Shown here: positions 1 to 8,736 of the stretch, piece after piece | How the letters are laid out: every line of letters begins with the position of its first letter | Position numbering within the stretch: position 1 is the stretch's first letter | Assembly (NCBI RefSeq): GCF_000145615.1 | Contig: NC_014410.1 | Coordinates: 1,406,001 to 1,470,000, forward strand | Length of the DNA: 64,000 bases | Source of the DNA: Thermoanaerobacterium thermosaccharolyticum DSM 571 | GTDB taxonomy: Bacteria; Bacillota; Thermoanaerobacteria; Thermoanaerobacterales; Thermoanaerobacteraceae | Reading direction: 5' to 3' | Position numbers and translations under genes: made by a program | Notes under the pieces: model-generated | The model's database searches: none | What the model was told of the DNA's origin: nothing | The model's input: the letters and a program-made list of their open reading frames with translations, nothing else

Positions 1-182
1 TCGTATTTAGTTGTCTTGTTCTGCGGTGGCAAAATAAGGTGCCCTTCAATTTGGCCAATTATTGTAAGACAATGTATACTACTTTCGAAGTTTGGTAAAT
101 TTGTTTGTCCAAAACTCTGTATGTTCTGTTGTACTGCTGTGTTCGTTTGTGGAGGTAAGTCATCATTTTTAAATGTATCCAT
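1..182 (-). CDS. tepA: TepA-type ClpP-fold protease, 5' end only
   Basis: This is the N-terminal 60 residues of a ClpP/crotonase-fold protein; the rest lies beyond the left edge. The conserved stretch [15 protein letters not shown] followed by [10 protein letters not shown] closely resembles Bacillus TepA/YmfB, a cytosolic serine-protease-like protein linked to protein export and sporulation. The ATG at 182 is preceded by an AGGAG ribosome binding site. The Bacillus neighbourhood (dapG, tepA, spoIIIE) supports the name, since dapG lies just upstream here. The catalytic residues are not in the window, so activity cannot be judged. Confidence 0.85.
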   Translation of the reverse strand, partial: MDTFKNDDLPPQTNTAVQQNIQSFGQTNLPNFESSIHCLTIIGQIEGHLILPPQNKTTKY

Positions 183-208
183 TTTATCACACTCCTATAA
201 ATTTAGTA

Positions 209-238
209 TAAAAAAATTAGCGCATATTATGCGCTAAT
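209..238 (-). terminator. Rho-independent terminator after dapG
   Basis: The minus strand reads ATTAGCGCAT, a three-base loop, then the exact complement ATGCGCTAAT, followed by seven T. The dapG stop codon lies inside the stem. It separates dapG from tepA, which then needs its own promoter in the short gap that follows. Confidence 0.85.
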
Positions 239-1469
239 TGTAATTTTCTAGCTTAAATTCATCGTGTAAAACTTTAACAGCTTTATCTGCTTTATCTTGA
301 CTTACAAGGCATGATATAGTGTTATGAGAGTCAGCCGTTTGATAAATTTCAATGCCATTTTCAGATAATGATTTTATTATTCTTGCCATGACACCTGGCA
401 CACCACGTATTCTGTTGCCAATTATTGAAACTTTACTGCAATTTTTCCTTTTTTCGTATTTTATTTGATTTTCATTTAATAACTGTTCTAATTTTGCTAA
501 ATCAAACTCAGAAATAGTAAATATTTTTTTGTCAGGGAAAACATTTATCAAGTCAATGCTGATTTTTGCTTCTGCAATTTTCCCAAATATATCTTTATCA
601 TCTTTATCTAAATCCATAATAATTTGAACTCTGTTATTCATATTTGCTATTCCTGTAACAAGATTATCAGATTCATAAATATTATTATAAACATTATTGT
701 ATTGAGTAATTATTGTTCCAGGGCTATCAGTCATTGTATTTTTTATTATCAACGGTATATTGCCTCTCATTGCAATTTCTACTGCGCGTGGATGTATAAC
801 TTTAGCGCCTTGTTCTGCTAGTTGAAAAACTTCATTATAACTTATTCGTTTCAATATGTGTGCGTTAGCTACAATTCTTGGATCAGCAGTCATAATGCCA
901 TCTACATCTGTATAAATTTCGACAGCGTATGCCTTCAATGCTTCGCCCAGCAGTGCAGCGGTCGTATCACTGCCACCTCTACCTAATGTTGTCACATCAC
1001 CATCTACTGTTATTCCTTGAAAACCTGCCACAACAGGAATTATATTTTGATTTAAAGCATCAAGAATGTACTGCGGCTCTACTCTAATTATTTCTGCATC
1101 TCCGAAATTATCATCTGTAATGATTCCTGCTTGTCCTCCAGTAAAAACTTTTGATTTATAGCCTCTGCTGATCAATGTATTGGCAAAAATTACGCTTGAA
1201 ATGATTTCACCACAGGACATTAATATATCAAGTTCTCTTTTGGGTATATCCTTATATATGGATTTTGCAAAGTTAATCAATGTATCAGTTGCATAAGGAT
1301 CTCCACTTCTTCCGATAGCTGATACTACGACAACAGGCATAAATCCTTGTTCAATAGCATCTACTACTTTTGATACTGCCATGTTTCTTCTTTCAGCTGT
1401 TGATACTGACGTGCCTCCAAATTTTTGAACTAAGATGTTCGTATTAACCACCCTTTCATTATATGTCAT
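234..1469 (-). CDS. dapG: Aspartate kinase, monofunctional
   Basis: Phosphorylates aspartate in the first step of the diaminopimelate, lysine, threonine and methionine pathway. The nucleotide-binding signature KFGGTS is at residues 16-21. An amino-acid kinase domain (to about residue 245, with TLGRGGSDTTAALL) is followed by two ACT domains at the C-terminus, which in this family bind the feedback effector. Length (411 residues) matches the DapG/LysC monofunctional class. The start is uncertain: the first ATG (1469) lacks a clear Shine-Dalgarno, and an in-frame GTG near 1451 would give a start nearer the family's usual one. In Bacillus, DapG supplies DAP during sporulation; the neighbours tepA and ylmC fit a sporulation-era locus. 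No lysine riboswitch fits in the 77-base leader. Confidence 0.93.
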   Translation of the reverse strand: MTYNERVVNTNILVQKFGGTSVSTAERRNMAVSKVVDAIEQGFMPVVVVSAIGRSGDPYATDTLINFAKSIYKDIPKRELDILMSCGEIISSVIFANTLISRGYKSKVFTGGQAGIITDDNFGDAEIIRVEPQYILDALNQNIIPVVAGFQGITVDGDVTTLGRGGSDTTAALLGEALKAYAVEIYTDVDGIMTADPRIVANAHILKRISYNEVFQLAEQGAKVIHPRAVEIAMRGNIPLIIKNTMTDSPGTIITQYNNVYNNIYESDNLVTGIANMNNRVQIIMDLDKDDKDIFGKIAEAKISIDLINVFPDKKIFTISEFDLAKLEQLLNENQIKYEKRKNCSKVSIIGNRIRGVPGVMARIIKSLSENGIEIYQTADSHNTISCLVSQDKADKAVKVLHDEFKLENYN

Positions 1470-1510
1470 GCCAAATAAAAAATCATTTTAATAATATTAT
1501 ACTTTATTGT

Positions 1511-1544
1511 GTTAATAAAGGAAAGTACATTTTCCTTTATTAAC
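1511..1544. terminator. Perfect AT-rich inverted repeat between ylmC and dapG
   Basis: GTTAATAAAGGAAA, a six-base spacer, then the exact complement TTTCCTTTATTAAC give a 14-bp perfect stem. It starts three bases after the ylmC stop codon on the minus strand and probably ends the ylmC-dut-peptidase transcript. No T-run follows the stem, so it could instead be an operator for dapG; a TATAAT at 1496-1501 lies just downstream on the minus strand. Confidence 0.5.
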
Positions 1545-1546
1545 AA

Positions 1547-1804
1547 TCATAAAAATTTTCTCATCCTATCGAGTTCAACTTCAACAATTATCATATCGTT
1601 ACCTATTTTTTTAACGTATTCCCATGGTATTTCTACATAATTAGGCTTGCTTCTAAAAAGAGAGCCTTTTGATTCGTATACAATAATTGAATTTATTTTC
1701 CCTGTATTTTCATCTATTATAAGATCTGAATCTTCTATCAAGCCAAGTTTTTTGCCGTCATTTAAATTGATGATTTCTTTATTACCAAATTCACTTAATC
1801 GCAT
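1547..1804 (-). CDS. ylmC: YlmC/YmxH family PRC-barrel sporulation protein
   Basis: An 85-residue single PRC-barrel domain protein. The opening MRLSEFGNKEIINLNDG and the later VEIPWEYVKKIGNDMIIV match the YlmC/YmxH family, small cytosolic proteins of spore formers whose molecular role is not established. The start ATG follows a GAGGGAGGG ribosome binding site. It sits after dut and an M16 peptidase in the order ylxY, M16 peptidase, (dut), ymxH seen in Bacillus, which supports the YmxH name. No transmembrane segment or catalytic motif is visible. It is the last gene of its transcript, followed by a perfect inverted repeat. Confidence 0.8.
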   Translation of the reverse strand: MRLSEFGNKEIINLNDGKKLGLIEDSDLIIDENTGKINSIIVYESKGSLFRSKPNYVEIPWEYVKKIGNDMIIVEVELDRMRKFL

Positions 1805-1822
1805 TTTACCCTCCCTCTAAAA

Positions 1823-2275
1823 TTATAGACCTGTATGGCCAAAACCATTTTCACCTCTTTCAGTATCATCTAATTTAGATACTTCTAATATCTCTGGTAA
1901 TTCTACTTTATTTATAATCATTTGGGCAATTCTAAGACCTCTTTTGACGATAAAGTCTGATTTTCCTAGATTAATAATTATTAATTTAATTTCACCTCTA
2001 TAATCAGAATCAATGGTACCAGGTGAGTTTAACATTGTTATACCATTTTTTAGCGCAAGTCCACTTCTAGGACGAATTTGTGCCTCATATCCTTCGGGTA
2101 ATTGTATCATTATACCTGTTTCAATCAATTTAATTTCGCCTGGTTTTATTATTACATCTTCTTTAACTTTTGCATACAGGTCCATGCCTGCAGCACCACT
2201 GCTCATGTATTTTGGCAGAGGCAAATCTAAAGCGTCATCGGTTTTTTTTATTTTAAGTACTATTTTATTGTTCAA
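1823..2275 (-). CDS. dut: Deoxyuridine 5'-triphosphate nucleotidohydrolase (dUTPase)
   Basis: Hydrolyses dUTP to dUMP and pyrophosphate, keeping uracil out of DNA and feeding dTMP synthesis. The trimeric dUTPase motifs are present in order: [11 protein letters not shown] (motif I), RPRSGLA (II), [14 protein letters not shown] (III), and the C-terminal [10 protein letters not shown] (V) that closes over the active site. Length (150 residues) is normal. The start is TTG at 2275, overlapping the end of the M16 peptidase gene by 11 bases with an AGGATGG ribosome binding site inside that gene, so the two are translationally linked. Confidence 0.95.
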   Translation of the reverse strand: MNNKIVLKIKKTDDALDLPLPKYMSSGAAGMDLYAKVKEDVIIKPGEIKLIETGIMIQLPEGYEAQIRPRSGLALKNGITMLNSPGTIDSDYRGEIKLIIINLGKSDFIVKRGLRIAQMIINKVELPEILEVSKLDDTERGENGFGHTGL

Positions 2276-3515
2276 TTTTCAACCATCCTATCTGTTTTTC
2301 ATTTATATTTCCTACTACAGAAATTCCTAACTGATCTATATTAAATATTTTTTTTGCAAGATTATTTACATCTTCATATTTAATAGACTTTATTTTATCT
2401 ATTATATCATCAACAGTGTAAATTTTTCCTAGAAAAAGTAGCGATTTTCCTATTACAGACATTCTGCTACTAATGCTGTCCATATCCATTAAAATACTTA
2501 TTTTAAGTTGTTCTTTAAATTTGTCGATTTCATCTTCTGAAAAACCATTTTCTTTTACGCTGTATATTTCATCATTTATAAGTTCATATACGTCCTTCAA
2601 ATTTTCAATTGATGTGCTAGCAAATATTGTAAACGCACCTGTGTCAATATATGTGGATGGATATGAATATATTGAATATACAAGTCCTTTTTCTTCGCGT
2701 ATTTTTTGAAATAGCCTAGAGCTCATACCACCTCCAAAGGCATTGCTAATAATAGATAGAGAATATATATTTTCAAATGAGTATTTTATGCTAGGCATAC
2801 TTAAGCATATATTTACCTGTTCAAATTCTTTGCTTTTAAAAATAATTCCTTTTTTCCAGATGGGCTTTTCCACTATTTTGCCTGTTTCGGAAGACATAAC
2901 GTTTGATGTTTTTTCAGCAATAGAATCAAATATTGAATCGTCAAAATTTCCAGCGATAGAAATAACAATATTCTCTTTTATATAATTGCTTTTATAATAT
3001 TTTATTATTGTGTCTCTATCCATTGATTTTATGGTGCCTTCTGTGCCAAGAACCGGAAATGACAATGAATTGCCATTCCAAATAAGGCTTGACAACATGT
3101 CATATGCAAGATCCTCTGGAGAATCATTATTCATGTTTATTTCTTCAATGACAACTTTTTTTTCTTTTTCTATATCATCACAGTTGAAAAGAGGATTAAA
3201 TACCATGTCAAAAAGTACATTAATTGCTTTTTCTACGTATGACTTGTATACTTTAACGTAAAAGCAAGTACTTTCTTTTCCTGTAAATCCGTTTAGCTGT
3301 CCTCCAATGTTATCAATTTCTTCTGCAATGTCTTTAGCATTTCTTCTTTTTGAGCCTTTAAACACCATATGTTCGATAAAATGAGATATACCATTTTGTT
3401 CTTTTTTTTCATGTCTTGAACCTACTTTTAGCCATATTCCTATATAGACTGAACTAACGTATGGCATTCTATAAGCTACTACGTCTATATCATTAATCTT
3501 CTTTTGTATGTACAT
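2265..3515 (-). CDS. M16 family zinc metallopeptidase (MlpA/YmxG type)
   Basis: A processing-peptidase-like protein of 416 residues. The inverted zinc site HFIEH is at residues 45-49, and the distal glutamate lies in [16 protein letters not shown] about 75 residues later, so the N-terminal domain looks catalytically complete. The second M16 domain carries the usual Arg-rich segment [19 protein letters not shown]. There is no signal peptide, so it should act in the cytosol. It corresponds in position to Bacillus mlpA/ymxG, downstream of a YlxY deacetylase and upstream of ymxH. MlpA affects protease gene expression in Bacillus, but its substrate is unknown; the symbol is left empty for that reason. 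Confidence 0.9.
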   Translation of the reverse strand: MYIQKKINDIDVVAYRMPYVSSVYIGIWLKVGSRHEKKEQNGISHFIEHMVFKGSKRRNAKDIAEEIDNIGGQLNGFTGKESTCFYVKVYKSYVEKAINVLFDMVFNPLFNCDDIEKEKKVVIEEINMNNDSPEDLAYDMLSSLIWNGNSLSFPVLGTEGTIKSMDRDTIIKYYKSNYIKENIVISIAGNFDDSIFDSIAEKTSNVMSSETGKIVEKPIWKKGIIFKSKEFEQVNICLSMPSIKYSFENIYSLSIISNAFGGGMSSRLFQKIREEKGLVYSIYSYPSTYIDTGAFTIFASTSIENLKDVYELINDEIYSVKENGFSEDEIDKFKEQLKISILMDMDSISSRMSVIGKSLLFLGKIYTVDDIIDKIKSIKYEDVNNLAKKIFNIDQLGISVVGNINEKQIGWLKIEQ

Positions 3516-3530
3516 TTACTACCTCCTCGA

Positions 3531-4238
3531 TCATTTTAAAATATTTGAAACGTTGGTAATTACATAACCTTTCTCCTTTAAATCTTTTATAATATTAGGC
3601 AGCGCTTCTACCGTTCCTTTAGTGGGATGCATTAATACAATTGCTCCATTGTGTGCTTTTTTTACAACTCTGTCGATAATATTGTTAACTCCTGGGTTAC
3701 TCCAATCAATGGTATCAAGACTCCAAAGAATAACTTTATATCCCAAATTTTCAGCGGTCTTTACAACGTCATTGTTAAAATCGCCGTATGGTGGAGCAAA
3801 AAGATTGGGTTTAACGCCAGTTATTTTTTTAAGTACATCTCCAGCTTTTGTGATATCTTCTGTATATTTTTCCTTGCTCCACTGCGTATATTTAACATGG
3901 GTATATCCATGACTTGCAATTTCGTGGCCTTCTTTTGAAATCTGTTTAACTATTTCTGGATTTTTTTCTGCCCATTGCCCTTCAAAGAAAAAAGTTATTT
4001 TTATATTATTTTCTTTAAATATTTCTAACATTTTTGGAATATATTCATTTCCCCATGCTACGTTGCACGCAAAAGCTATCTTTTTTTCGTTAGCATCTCC
4101 TCTATATATAGGATCATTTGTGTTAAATGTAGCTATAGAATGATTAATTAATATGCCTAATAAAATTATTGCAATAATTATTACTAAAATCAATAAAATA
4201 GTAGATTTTTTAGGGTATTTTATATAATATATTTTCAA
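3531..4238 (-). CDS. Membrane-anchored polysaccharide deacetylase, YlxY-like
   Basis: A NodB-fold (carbohydrate esterase 4) protein of 235 residues with one N-terminal membrane anchor (about residues 11-31, LILVIIIAIILLGILI) and the catalytic domain outside the cell. EGHEIASHGYTH contains the metal-binding His pair. The usual first motif (TFDD) is altered: the sequence reads KIAFACNVAWGNEYIP, so the catalytic Asp appears replaced, as in the YlxY/PdaB group. I choose the TTG at 4238 because AAGGTGGTG sits six bases upstream; an upstream GTG at 4250 lies within that ribosome binding site. It probably acts on peptidoglycan of the cell wall or spore, but activity is uncertain. Confidence 0.85.
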   Translation of the reverse strand: MKIYYIKYPKKSTILLILVIIIAIILLGILINHSIATFNTNDPIYRGDANEKKIAFACNVAWGNEYIPKMLEIFKENNIKITFFFEGQWAEKNPEIVKQISKEGHEIASHGYTHVKYTQWSKEKYTEDITKAGDVLKKITGVKPNLFAPPYGDFNNDVVKTAENLGYKVILWSLDTIDWSNPGVNNIIDRVVKKAHNGAIVLMHPTKGTVEALPNIIKDLKEKGYVITNVSNILK

Positions 4239-4241
4239 TGC

Positions 4242-4289
4242 TAACACCACCTTATCTATTTTCTTACTAAATTTTATTAGATGGTGTTA
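4242..4289 (-). promoter_or_regulatory. Inverted repeat over the ribosome binding site of the deacetylase gene
   Basis: TAACACCA (4289-4282 on the minus strand) is complementary to TGGTGTTA (4249-4242), with 32 bases between. The second arm contains the GGTGG Shine-Dalgarno, so pairing would hide it. This is a structural reading; no function is known. Confidence 0.4.
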
Positions 4290-4342
4290 ACATATATTAC
4301 ATTTTTATTAAATTAAATGGCAAGTTAACTTTTAAATTAAAT

Positions 4343-4370
4343 AAAAAACATAAACCATAAGTGGTTTATG
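4343..4370 (-). terminator. Rho-independent terminator after pnp
   Basis: Minus strand CATAAACCA, loop CTTA, TGGTTTATG, then TTTTTT. It lies four bases after the pnp stop codon. Confidence 0.85.
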
Positions 4371-4374
4371 CATT

Positions 4375-6477
4375 TTACATTTCCTTGTCATTTTTAGATT
4401 CGTCTGGCAAAGCATCTTTCCTTGATAAATTTATTCGTCCTTGTTTATCAATCTCAGTTACTTTTACTAAAATTTCATCTCCTATGTTTACAACATCTTC
4501 AACTTTATTTACATGTTTTTTATCTAATTTTGAAATATGCACTAAGCCTTCTTTTCCGGGTGCAATCTCAACAAATGCACCAAATGAAGCAATTCTAGTA
4601 ACCTTACCTAAATATATTGCACCAACTTCCACATCTTTTGTTATAGCTTCAATAATCATTTTTGCTTTTTCGCCTGCTTTTAAATCAGTAGATGATATAA
4701 ACACTCGTCCATCATCTTCTATATCTATTTTGACACCTGTATCAGCAATTATTTTATTTATTGTTTTACCACCAGCTCCAATTATATCCCTTATTTTTTC
4801 AGGGTCGACATTTAAGCTAATTATTCTTGGAGCATAAGGAGATAATTCCTTTCTAGGCTCTTTTATTGTTTCTAACATTTTATTCAATATAAAAAGTCTA
4901 CCTTTTCGTGCTTTTTCTAGTGCTGCTGATAGAATGTCGCGATCAATACCAGCAATTTTTATATCCATTTGAATTGCTGTTATTCCTTTTTCAGTACCAG
5001 CTACTTTAAAATCCATGTCACCGAGAAAATCTTCTATTCCTTGTATGTCTGTCAGAATCGATACCGTTTCACCTTCTTTAATTAGTCCCATAGCAACACC
5101 TGCAACAGGCGCTTTAATCGGGACACCAGCATCCATAAGAGCCAGTGTGCTTCCACATACACTTGCTTGAGAAGTAGAGCCGTTTGAACTTAGTACCTCC
5201 GATACCAATCTTATTGTATATGGAAACTCTTCTTCGGATGGTATCATAGGCTCTAGTGCTCTCTCTGCTAACGCACCATGTCCAATTTCCCTTCTTCCAG
5301 GACCTCTTAATGGTCTTGTTTCACCAACACTAAAAGGAGGAAAATTATAATGATGCATATATCGCTTAGATTCTTCATCACCTAATCCATCTAATATTTG
5401 TATATCTCCAAGCGGTCCTAATGTTGCGACTGTCATCACCTGTGTTTGTCCACGAGTAAAGACTGCTGAACCATGTGTCCTAGGCAAAACTCCTATATCA
5501 CAAGTTATAGGCCTGATATCATCAAGTCCTCTTCCATCTACTCTTATTTTTTCTTCAGTGATCATTTTTCGCATTTGCTCTTTTGTAATTGTATATAGAA
5601 CCTCATCAATATCAGCAAGGTTATCTGGATATTCATCTTTAAAATGCTCCAATACCTCTTCTTCAACTTTGTCTATGTTATCATTTCTTTCCTTTTTTTC
5701 CTCTGTTCTAAGTGCATTATATATTTTTTCTGTTGCAAATTCTCTGACAAGGCGTTCTAAATTGCTATCTATTTCATGTATTGTTACTTCTGCTTTAGGA
5801 AGCCCCACTTCTTTTACAATTCCCTCAATGAAATCTACTATTTTCTTTATGTACTCATGAGCATACATAATTGCATCTAACATTACTTCTTCTGGAACTT
5901 CATTAGCACCTGCTTCAACCATCATAATAGCATCTTTTGTACCAGAAACAGTCAAATGGAGATCGCTTTTTTCCCTTGTAGCCAAATCAGGATTAATTAT
6001 AAATTTTCCATCTACTAGCGCTACTGACACGGAACCCGTAGGGCCATTAAATGGAATATCTGATATAGATAATGCAACTGAAGACCCTATCATAGCTACA
6101 ATCTCTGGCTGTACATCAGGATCAACAGACAAAACAGTAGCAATAACTTGTACGTCGTTTCTATAACCATGAGGAAACAATGGCCTTATAGGCCTATCTA
6201 TCAATCTTGATGTTAAAATAGCTTTTTCTGTAGGCTTACCTTCTCGTTTAATAAAACCACCTGGTATTTTACCCACAGAATACAGCCTCTCTTCATAATC
6301 AACGCTTAACGGAAAAAAATCAACGCCTTCTCTCGGCTCTTTTGAAGCGCAAGCTGTTACTAATACCACTGTATCACCATATCTAACAAGTGCACTACCA
6401 TTAGCTAGTTGCGCAAGCTTTCCAGTTTGAACTATTAATTTTTTTCCAGCAAGGTCAAGTTCGAAATTTCTTTCCAT
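4375..6477 (-). CDS. pnp: Polyribonucleotide nucleotidyltransferase (PNPase)
   Basis: A 3'-5' phosphorolytic exoribonuclease that degrades mRNA and releases nucleoside diphosphates; part of the cytosolic degradation machinery. The 700 residues carry two RNase PH core domains separated by a helical segment, then a KH domain ([13 protein letters not shown], about 555-610) and an S1 domain (about 620-690, [13 protein letters not shown]-like). The catalytic region [19 protein letters not shown] is intact. The start ATG follows AAAGGAGG by five bases. rpsO-pnp order is the common one in bacteria; here a terminator separates them, so pnp is read either by read-through or from its own promoter. Confidence 0.97.
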   Translation of the reverse strand: MERNFELDLAGKKLIVQTGKLAQLANGSALVRYGDTVVLVTACASKEPREGVDFFPLSVDYEERLYSVGKIPGGFIKREGKPTEKAILTSRLIDRPIRPLFPHGYRNDVQVIATVLSVDPDVQPEIVAMIGSSVALSISDIPFNGPTGSVSVALVDGKFIINPDLATREKSDLHLTVSGTKDAIMMVEAGANEVPEEVMLDAIMYAHEYIKKIVDFIEGIVKEVGLPKAEVTIHEIDSNLERLVREFATEKIYNALRTEEKKERNDNIDKVEEEVLEHFKDEYPDNLADIDEVLYTITKEQMRKMITEEKIRVDGRGLDDIRPITCDIGVLPRTHGSAVFTRGQTQVMTVATLGPLGDIQILDGLGDEESKRYMHHYNFPPFSVGETRPLRGPGRREIGHGALAERALEPMIPSEEEFPYTIRLVSEVLSSNGSTSQASVCGSTLALMDAGVPIKAPVAGVAMGLIKEGETVSILTDIQGIEDFLGDMDFKVAGTEKGITAIQMDIKIAGIDRDILSAALEKARKGRLFILNKMLETIKEPRKELSPYAPRIISLNVDPEKIRDIIGAGGKTINKIIADTGVKIDIEDDGRVFISSTDLKAGEKAKMIIEAITKDVEVGAIYLGKVTRIASFGAFVEIAPGKEGLVHISKLDKKHVNKVEDVVNIGDEILVKVTEIDKQGRINLSRKDALPDESKNDKEM

Positions 6478-6534
6478 AATATCCTCCTTTCATTCTTAAT
6501 ATATTTTTTTCATTTAACAAAAGCTTTAATACAG

Positions 6535-6561
6535 AAAAAAGAGCGAGGTTACCCGCTCTAT
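6535..6561 (-). terminator. Terminator or attenuator between rpsO and pnp
   Basis: Minus strand AGAGCG, GGTAACC-containing loop, CGCTCT, then six T. The stem overlaps the end of rpsO. Incomplete termination here would set the rpsO to pnp ratio. Confidence 0.8.
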
Positions 6562-6824
6562 TTTCTTAAATCTAACTTTTCAACGATGGCACGGTACCTG
6601 TCCATATCCTTCTTCATTAGATAATTTAATAATCCTCTTCTTTGACCAACCATCTTAAGCAAACCACGTCTTGAATGATGATCTTTTTTATGAACTTTTA
6701 AATGTTCATTTAAAGAATTAATCCTCTCAGTTAGTAATGCGATCTGAACTTCTGGAGATCCAGTATCCTTCTCATGGATTCTGTTTTGTGCAATTATTTC
6801 ATTTTTTCTTTCTTTGTTTAACAT
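6558..6824 (-). CDS. rpsO: 30S ribosomal protein S15
   Basis: Binds the central domain of 16S rRNA early in small-subunit assembly. At 88 residues it is the usual length, with the conserved [18 protein letters not shown] and DHHSRRGLL segments. The start at 6824 is fixed by GGAGGTGAAATC directly before the ATG; a longer upstream frame (to 6860) runs through the leader hairpin and is rejected. It has its own promoter and a structured leader (separate entries). Confidence 0.97.
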   Translation of the reverse strand: MLNKERKNEIIAQNRIHEKDTGSPEVQIALLTERINSLNEHLKVHKKDHHSRRGLLKMVGQRRGLLNYLMKKDMDRYRAIVEKLDLRK

Positions 6825-6853
6825 GATTTCACCTCCGCTTTTAAATTCGCCGA

Positions 6854-6892
6854 ATAGCATTGATACCGCCGGTGAACGAATATCAAAGCTAT
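6854..6892 (-). promoter_or_regulatory. Structured 5' leader of rpsO (probable S15 autoregulatory element)
   Basis: On the minus strand ATAGC pairs with GCTAT and TTGATA with TATCAA, enclosing a 15-base loop rich in C and G (TTCGTTCACCGGCGG). The hairpin sits between the promoter and the ribosome binding site. S15 is known to repress its own translation through varied leader structures in different bacteria; that role here is inferred from position and pairing. Confidence 0.55.
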
Positions 6893-6908
6893 GGTAACTA
6901 CGGATATA

Positions 6909-6937
6909 ATTTTATCATAAAAATTTAATTATGTAAA
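6909..6937 (-). promoter_or_regulatory. Sigma-A-type promoter for rpsO
   Basis: TTTACA (6937-6932), 17-base spacer, TAAAAT (6914-6909) on the minus strand, one mismatch in each hexamer. It overlaps the 3' end of ribF and would start transcription near 6902, just before the leader hairpin. Confidence 0.65.
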
Positions 6938-7857
6938 ATATAATTATGAGATTTTGCAAATATATAATCTTCTTTCATTTGCTCTATGAGTTCTTCTTCA
7001 CTATTAAATTTTATTTCATCGCGTATACGCTTAATAAATTCAACTTCTATAAACATACCATAAATATTTTTATTAAAATCTATTATGTATGTTTCTACAG
7101 ACAAATTATTGACATTAAAAGTAGGATTAATACCAACATTCGTTATGCCCAAAAAATATTTATTAAGTATTTTTACTTTTGTTAGATATACACCATTTAA
7201 AGGCAGGATATAATCTCTATCAATGCTTATATTTGCAGTTGGAAATCCCAGCTTTCTTCCGACCTTTCTCCCGCTAATGACATAACCTTCTAAGCTGAAA
7301 TATCTTCCAAGACACTTGTTGGCTTCTTCAATTTTACCTTCTTGAATCAAAGAACGTATATAACTGCTGCTAATTACGATTTCATTCAACTTCACAGGTT
7401 CAATGACTTCTACTTTATAATCATAGATTTTAGAAAAACTCTTAAGCAGCTGAATATCGCCACTGGCCCTGTAACCGAATCTATAATTTTCTCCTACTAT
7501 AGCAATTTTCATATTTAATTTGTCAATGAGAATATCTTTAATAAAATTTTCAGGTGAAAGTAATGAAAAATCTTTATTAAAGTCATAAATTATGGCATAA
7601 TCGAGCATAAACTTAGAGAATTCCTCTAATTTTTTTCTATTAGTTATTAAAAGTTTAGGAAATTTATTTTCACATATCGTCTTCATTGTATGCTGTCTAA
7701 ATGTGAAAGCAGAGCTTGATATTTTGTTAACCTTAGATAATTCAATGGCTTTTTTTATTAATTCTTGATGTCCAAGATGAATTCCATCGAAATTTCCAAG
7801 AGCGATCACCTTTTTATCATTATACTTTTTTATATTATATTCATCGAGTATTACCAA
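6925..7857 (-). CDS. ribF: Bifunctional riboflavin kinase / FAD synthetase
   Basis: Converts riboflavin to FMN and FMN to FAD. The N-terminal nucleotidyltransferase domain shows GNFDGIHLGHQ (residues about 22-32, HxGH motif) and the later YRFGYRASGD. The C-terminal flavokinase domain shows GRKVGRKLGFPTANI. The length of 310 residues is normal. The start is TTG at 7857, abutting the truB stop codon, with GGAG eight bases upstream; the two are translationally coupled. No FMN riboswitch is present because the gene is internal to an operon. Confidence 0.96.
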   Translation of the reverse strand: MVILDEYNIKKYNDKKVIALGNFDGIHLGHQELIKKAIELSKVNKISSSAFTFRQHTMKTICENKFPKLLITNRKKLEEFSKFMLDYAIIYDFNKDFSLLSPENFIKDILIDKLNMKIAIVGENYRFGYRASGDIQLLKSFSKIYDYKVEVIEPVKLNEIVISSSYIRSLIQEGKIEEANKCLGRYFSLEGYVISGRKVGRKLGFPTANISIDRDYILPLNGVYLTKVKILNKYFLGITNVGINPTFNVNNLSVETYIIDFNKNIYGMFIEVEFIKRIRDEIKFNSEEELIEQMKEDYIFAKSHNYILHN

Positions 7858-8736
7858 TTAGTCATCAGCTCCAACTAATAATCTTTCAACATATATTTTA
7901 GAACTATCTACTTTGCCAATGCCAATAAACAAATTATCTGGATTATACAATTTAACAAAATTAGAATTTACGTCTAAATAATTGTTTTCTATCGGGCGCC
8001 CATGTATTATTTTTTTGTAGTCAAAATTATTAAGGTAAACATCCGGAAATGGCAAAACATTACTCATTTCAATCATGTTGTATTTATCAGTCTTAATATC
8101 TTCTAATGTGTATGAATTCTCTAGTGAAAATGGCCCAACACTTATTCTAATTAACATTGACATATATCCTGCGATATTAAGCTTATCACAAACATCTCTT
8201 ACAAGAGCCCTTATATATGTGCCTTTTGAGCACTTTATATCAAACATAATTCTGTATGGTATATCATATGATACAAGTTTTATATCATATATGCATATTG
8301 GTGAAGCCTTAATTTCAATACTTTTACCTTCTCTCGCATATTCATAAAGTTTTTTTCCATTGATTTTTTTTGCAGAATAAATAGGTGGTACCTGTAAAAT
8401 ATCACCTTTAAATTTCGTTAGAACTTCTTGTATTCTATCAATAGTAAAAATTTTTACAGGTGTTGCATTTGTTATGTTTCCAAACTTATCAATACTGTCT
8501 GTTGAAAATCCAAAAGTTATCTCTGCCCTGTAAGTCTTGCTTTGTGATACTACATACTGGGATAGTTTAGTTGCTTTCCCAATACATATAGGCAAGACGC
8601 CAGCTGCTCCTGGGTCAAGTGTCCCAAGATGTCCTATCTTTTTTATGTTAAATTTTTTTCTTAAAAATGATACAACATCATGTGACGTCATACCAGGTGG
8701 TTTTAATACATTTAAAAATCCATCCATTAATATCAC
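7858..8736 (-). CDS. truB: tRNA pseudouridine(55) synthase
   Basis: Makes pseudouridine 55 in the T-loop of tRNAs. The catalytic motif GHLGTLDPGAAGVLP (residues 36-50) contains the nucleophilic Asp, and KINGKKLYEYAREG and SKGTYIRALVRD are the other family blocks. At 292 residues it has the bacterial TruB length with a short C-terminal PUA-like tail. The start overlaps the nrnA stop by four bases (ATGA). A second in-frame ATG at 8727, before DGFLNV, is a possible start. Confidence 0.96.
   Translation of the reverse strand: MILMDGFLNVLKPPGMTSHDVVSFLRKKFNIKKIGHLGTLDPGAAGVLPICIGKATKLSQYVVSQSKTYRAEITFGFSTDSIDKFGNITNATPVKIFTIDRIQEVLTKFKGDILQVPPIYSAKKINGKKLYEYAREGKSIEIKASPICIYDIKLVSYDIPYRIMFDIKCSKGTYIRALVRDVCDKLNIAGYMSMLIRISVGPFSLENSYTLEDIKTDKYNMIEMSNVLPFPDVYLNNFDYKKIIHGRPIENNYLDVNSNFVKLYNPDNLFIGIGKVDSSKIYVERLLVGADD

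Noticed and set aside
16-237. Plus-strand frame of 73 residues at the left edge
   Set aside because: It is antisense to tepA, which has clear family residues, a ribosome binding site and correct context.
1470-1546. Lysine riboswitch in front of dapG
   Set aside because: The gap is only 77 bases and is mostly a simple palindrome; the lysine element needs about 170 bases.
4361-4837. Plus-strand frame of 158 residues opposite the 3' end of pnp
   Set aside because: Open by chance opposite a real gene; it is Ser/Thr/Ile-rich in the way of antisense frames and lies across the S1 and KH domains of PNPase.
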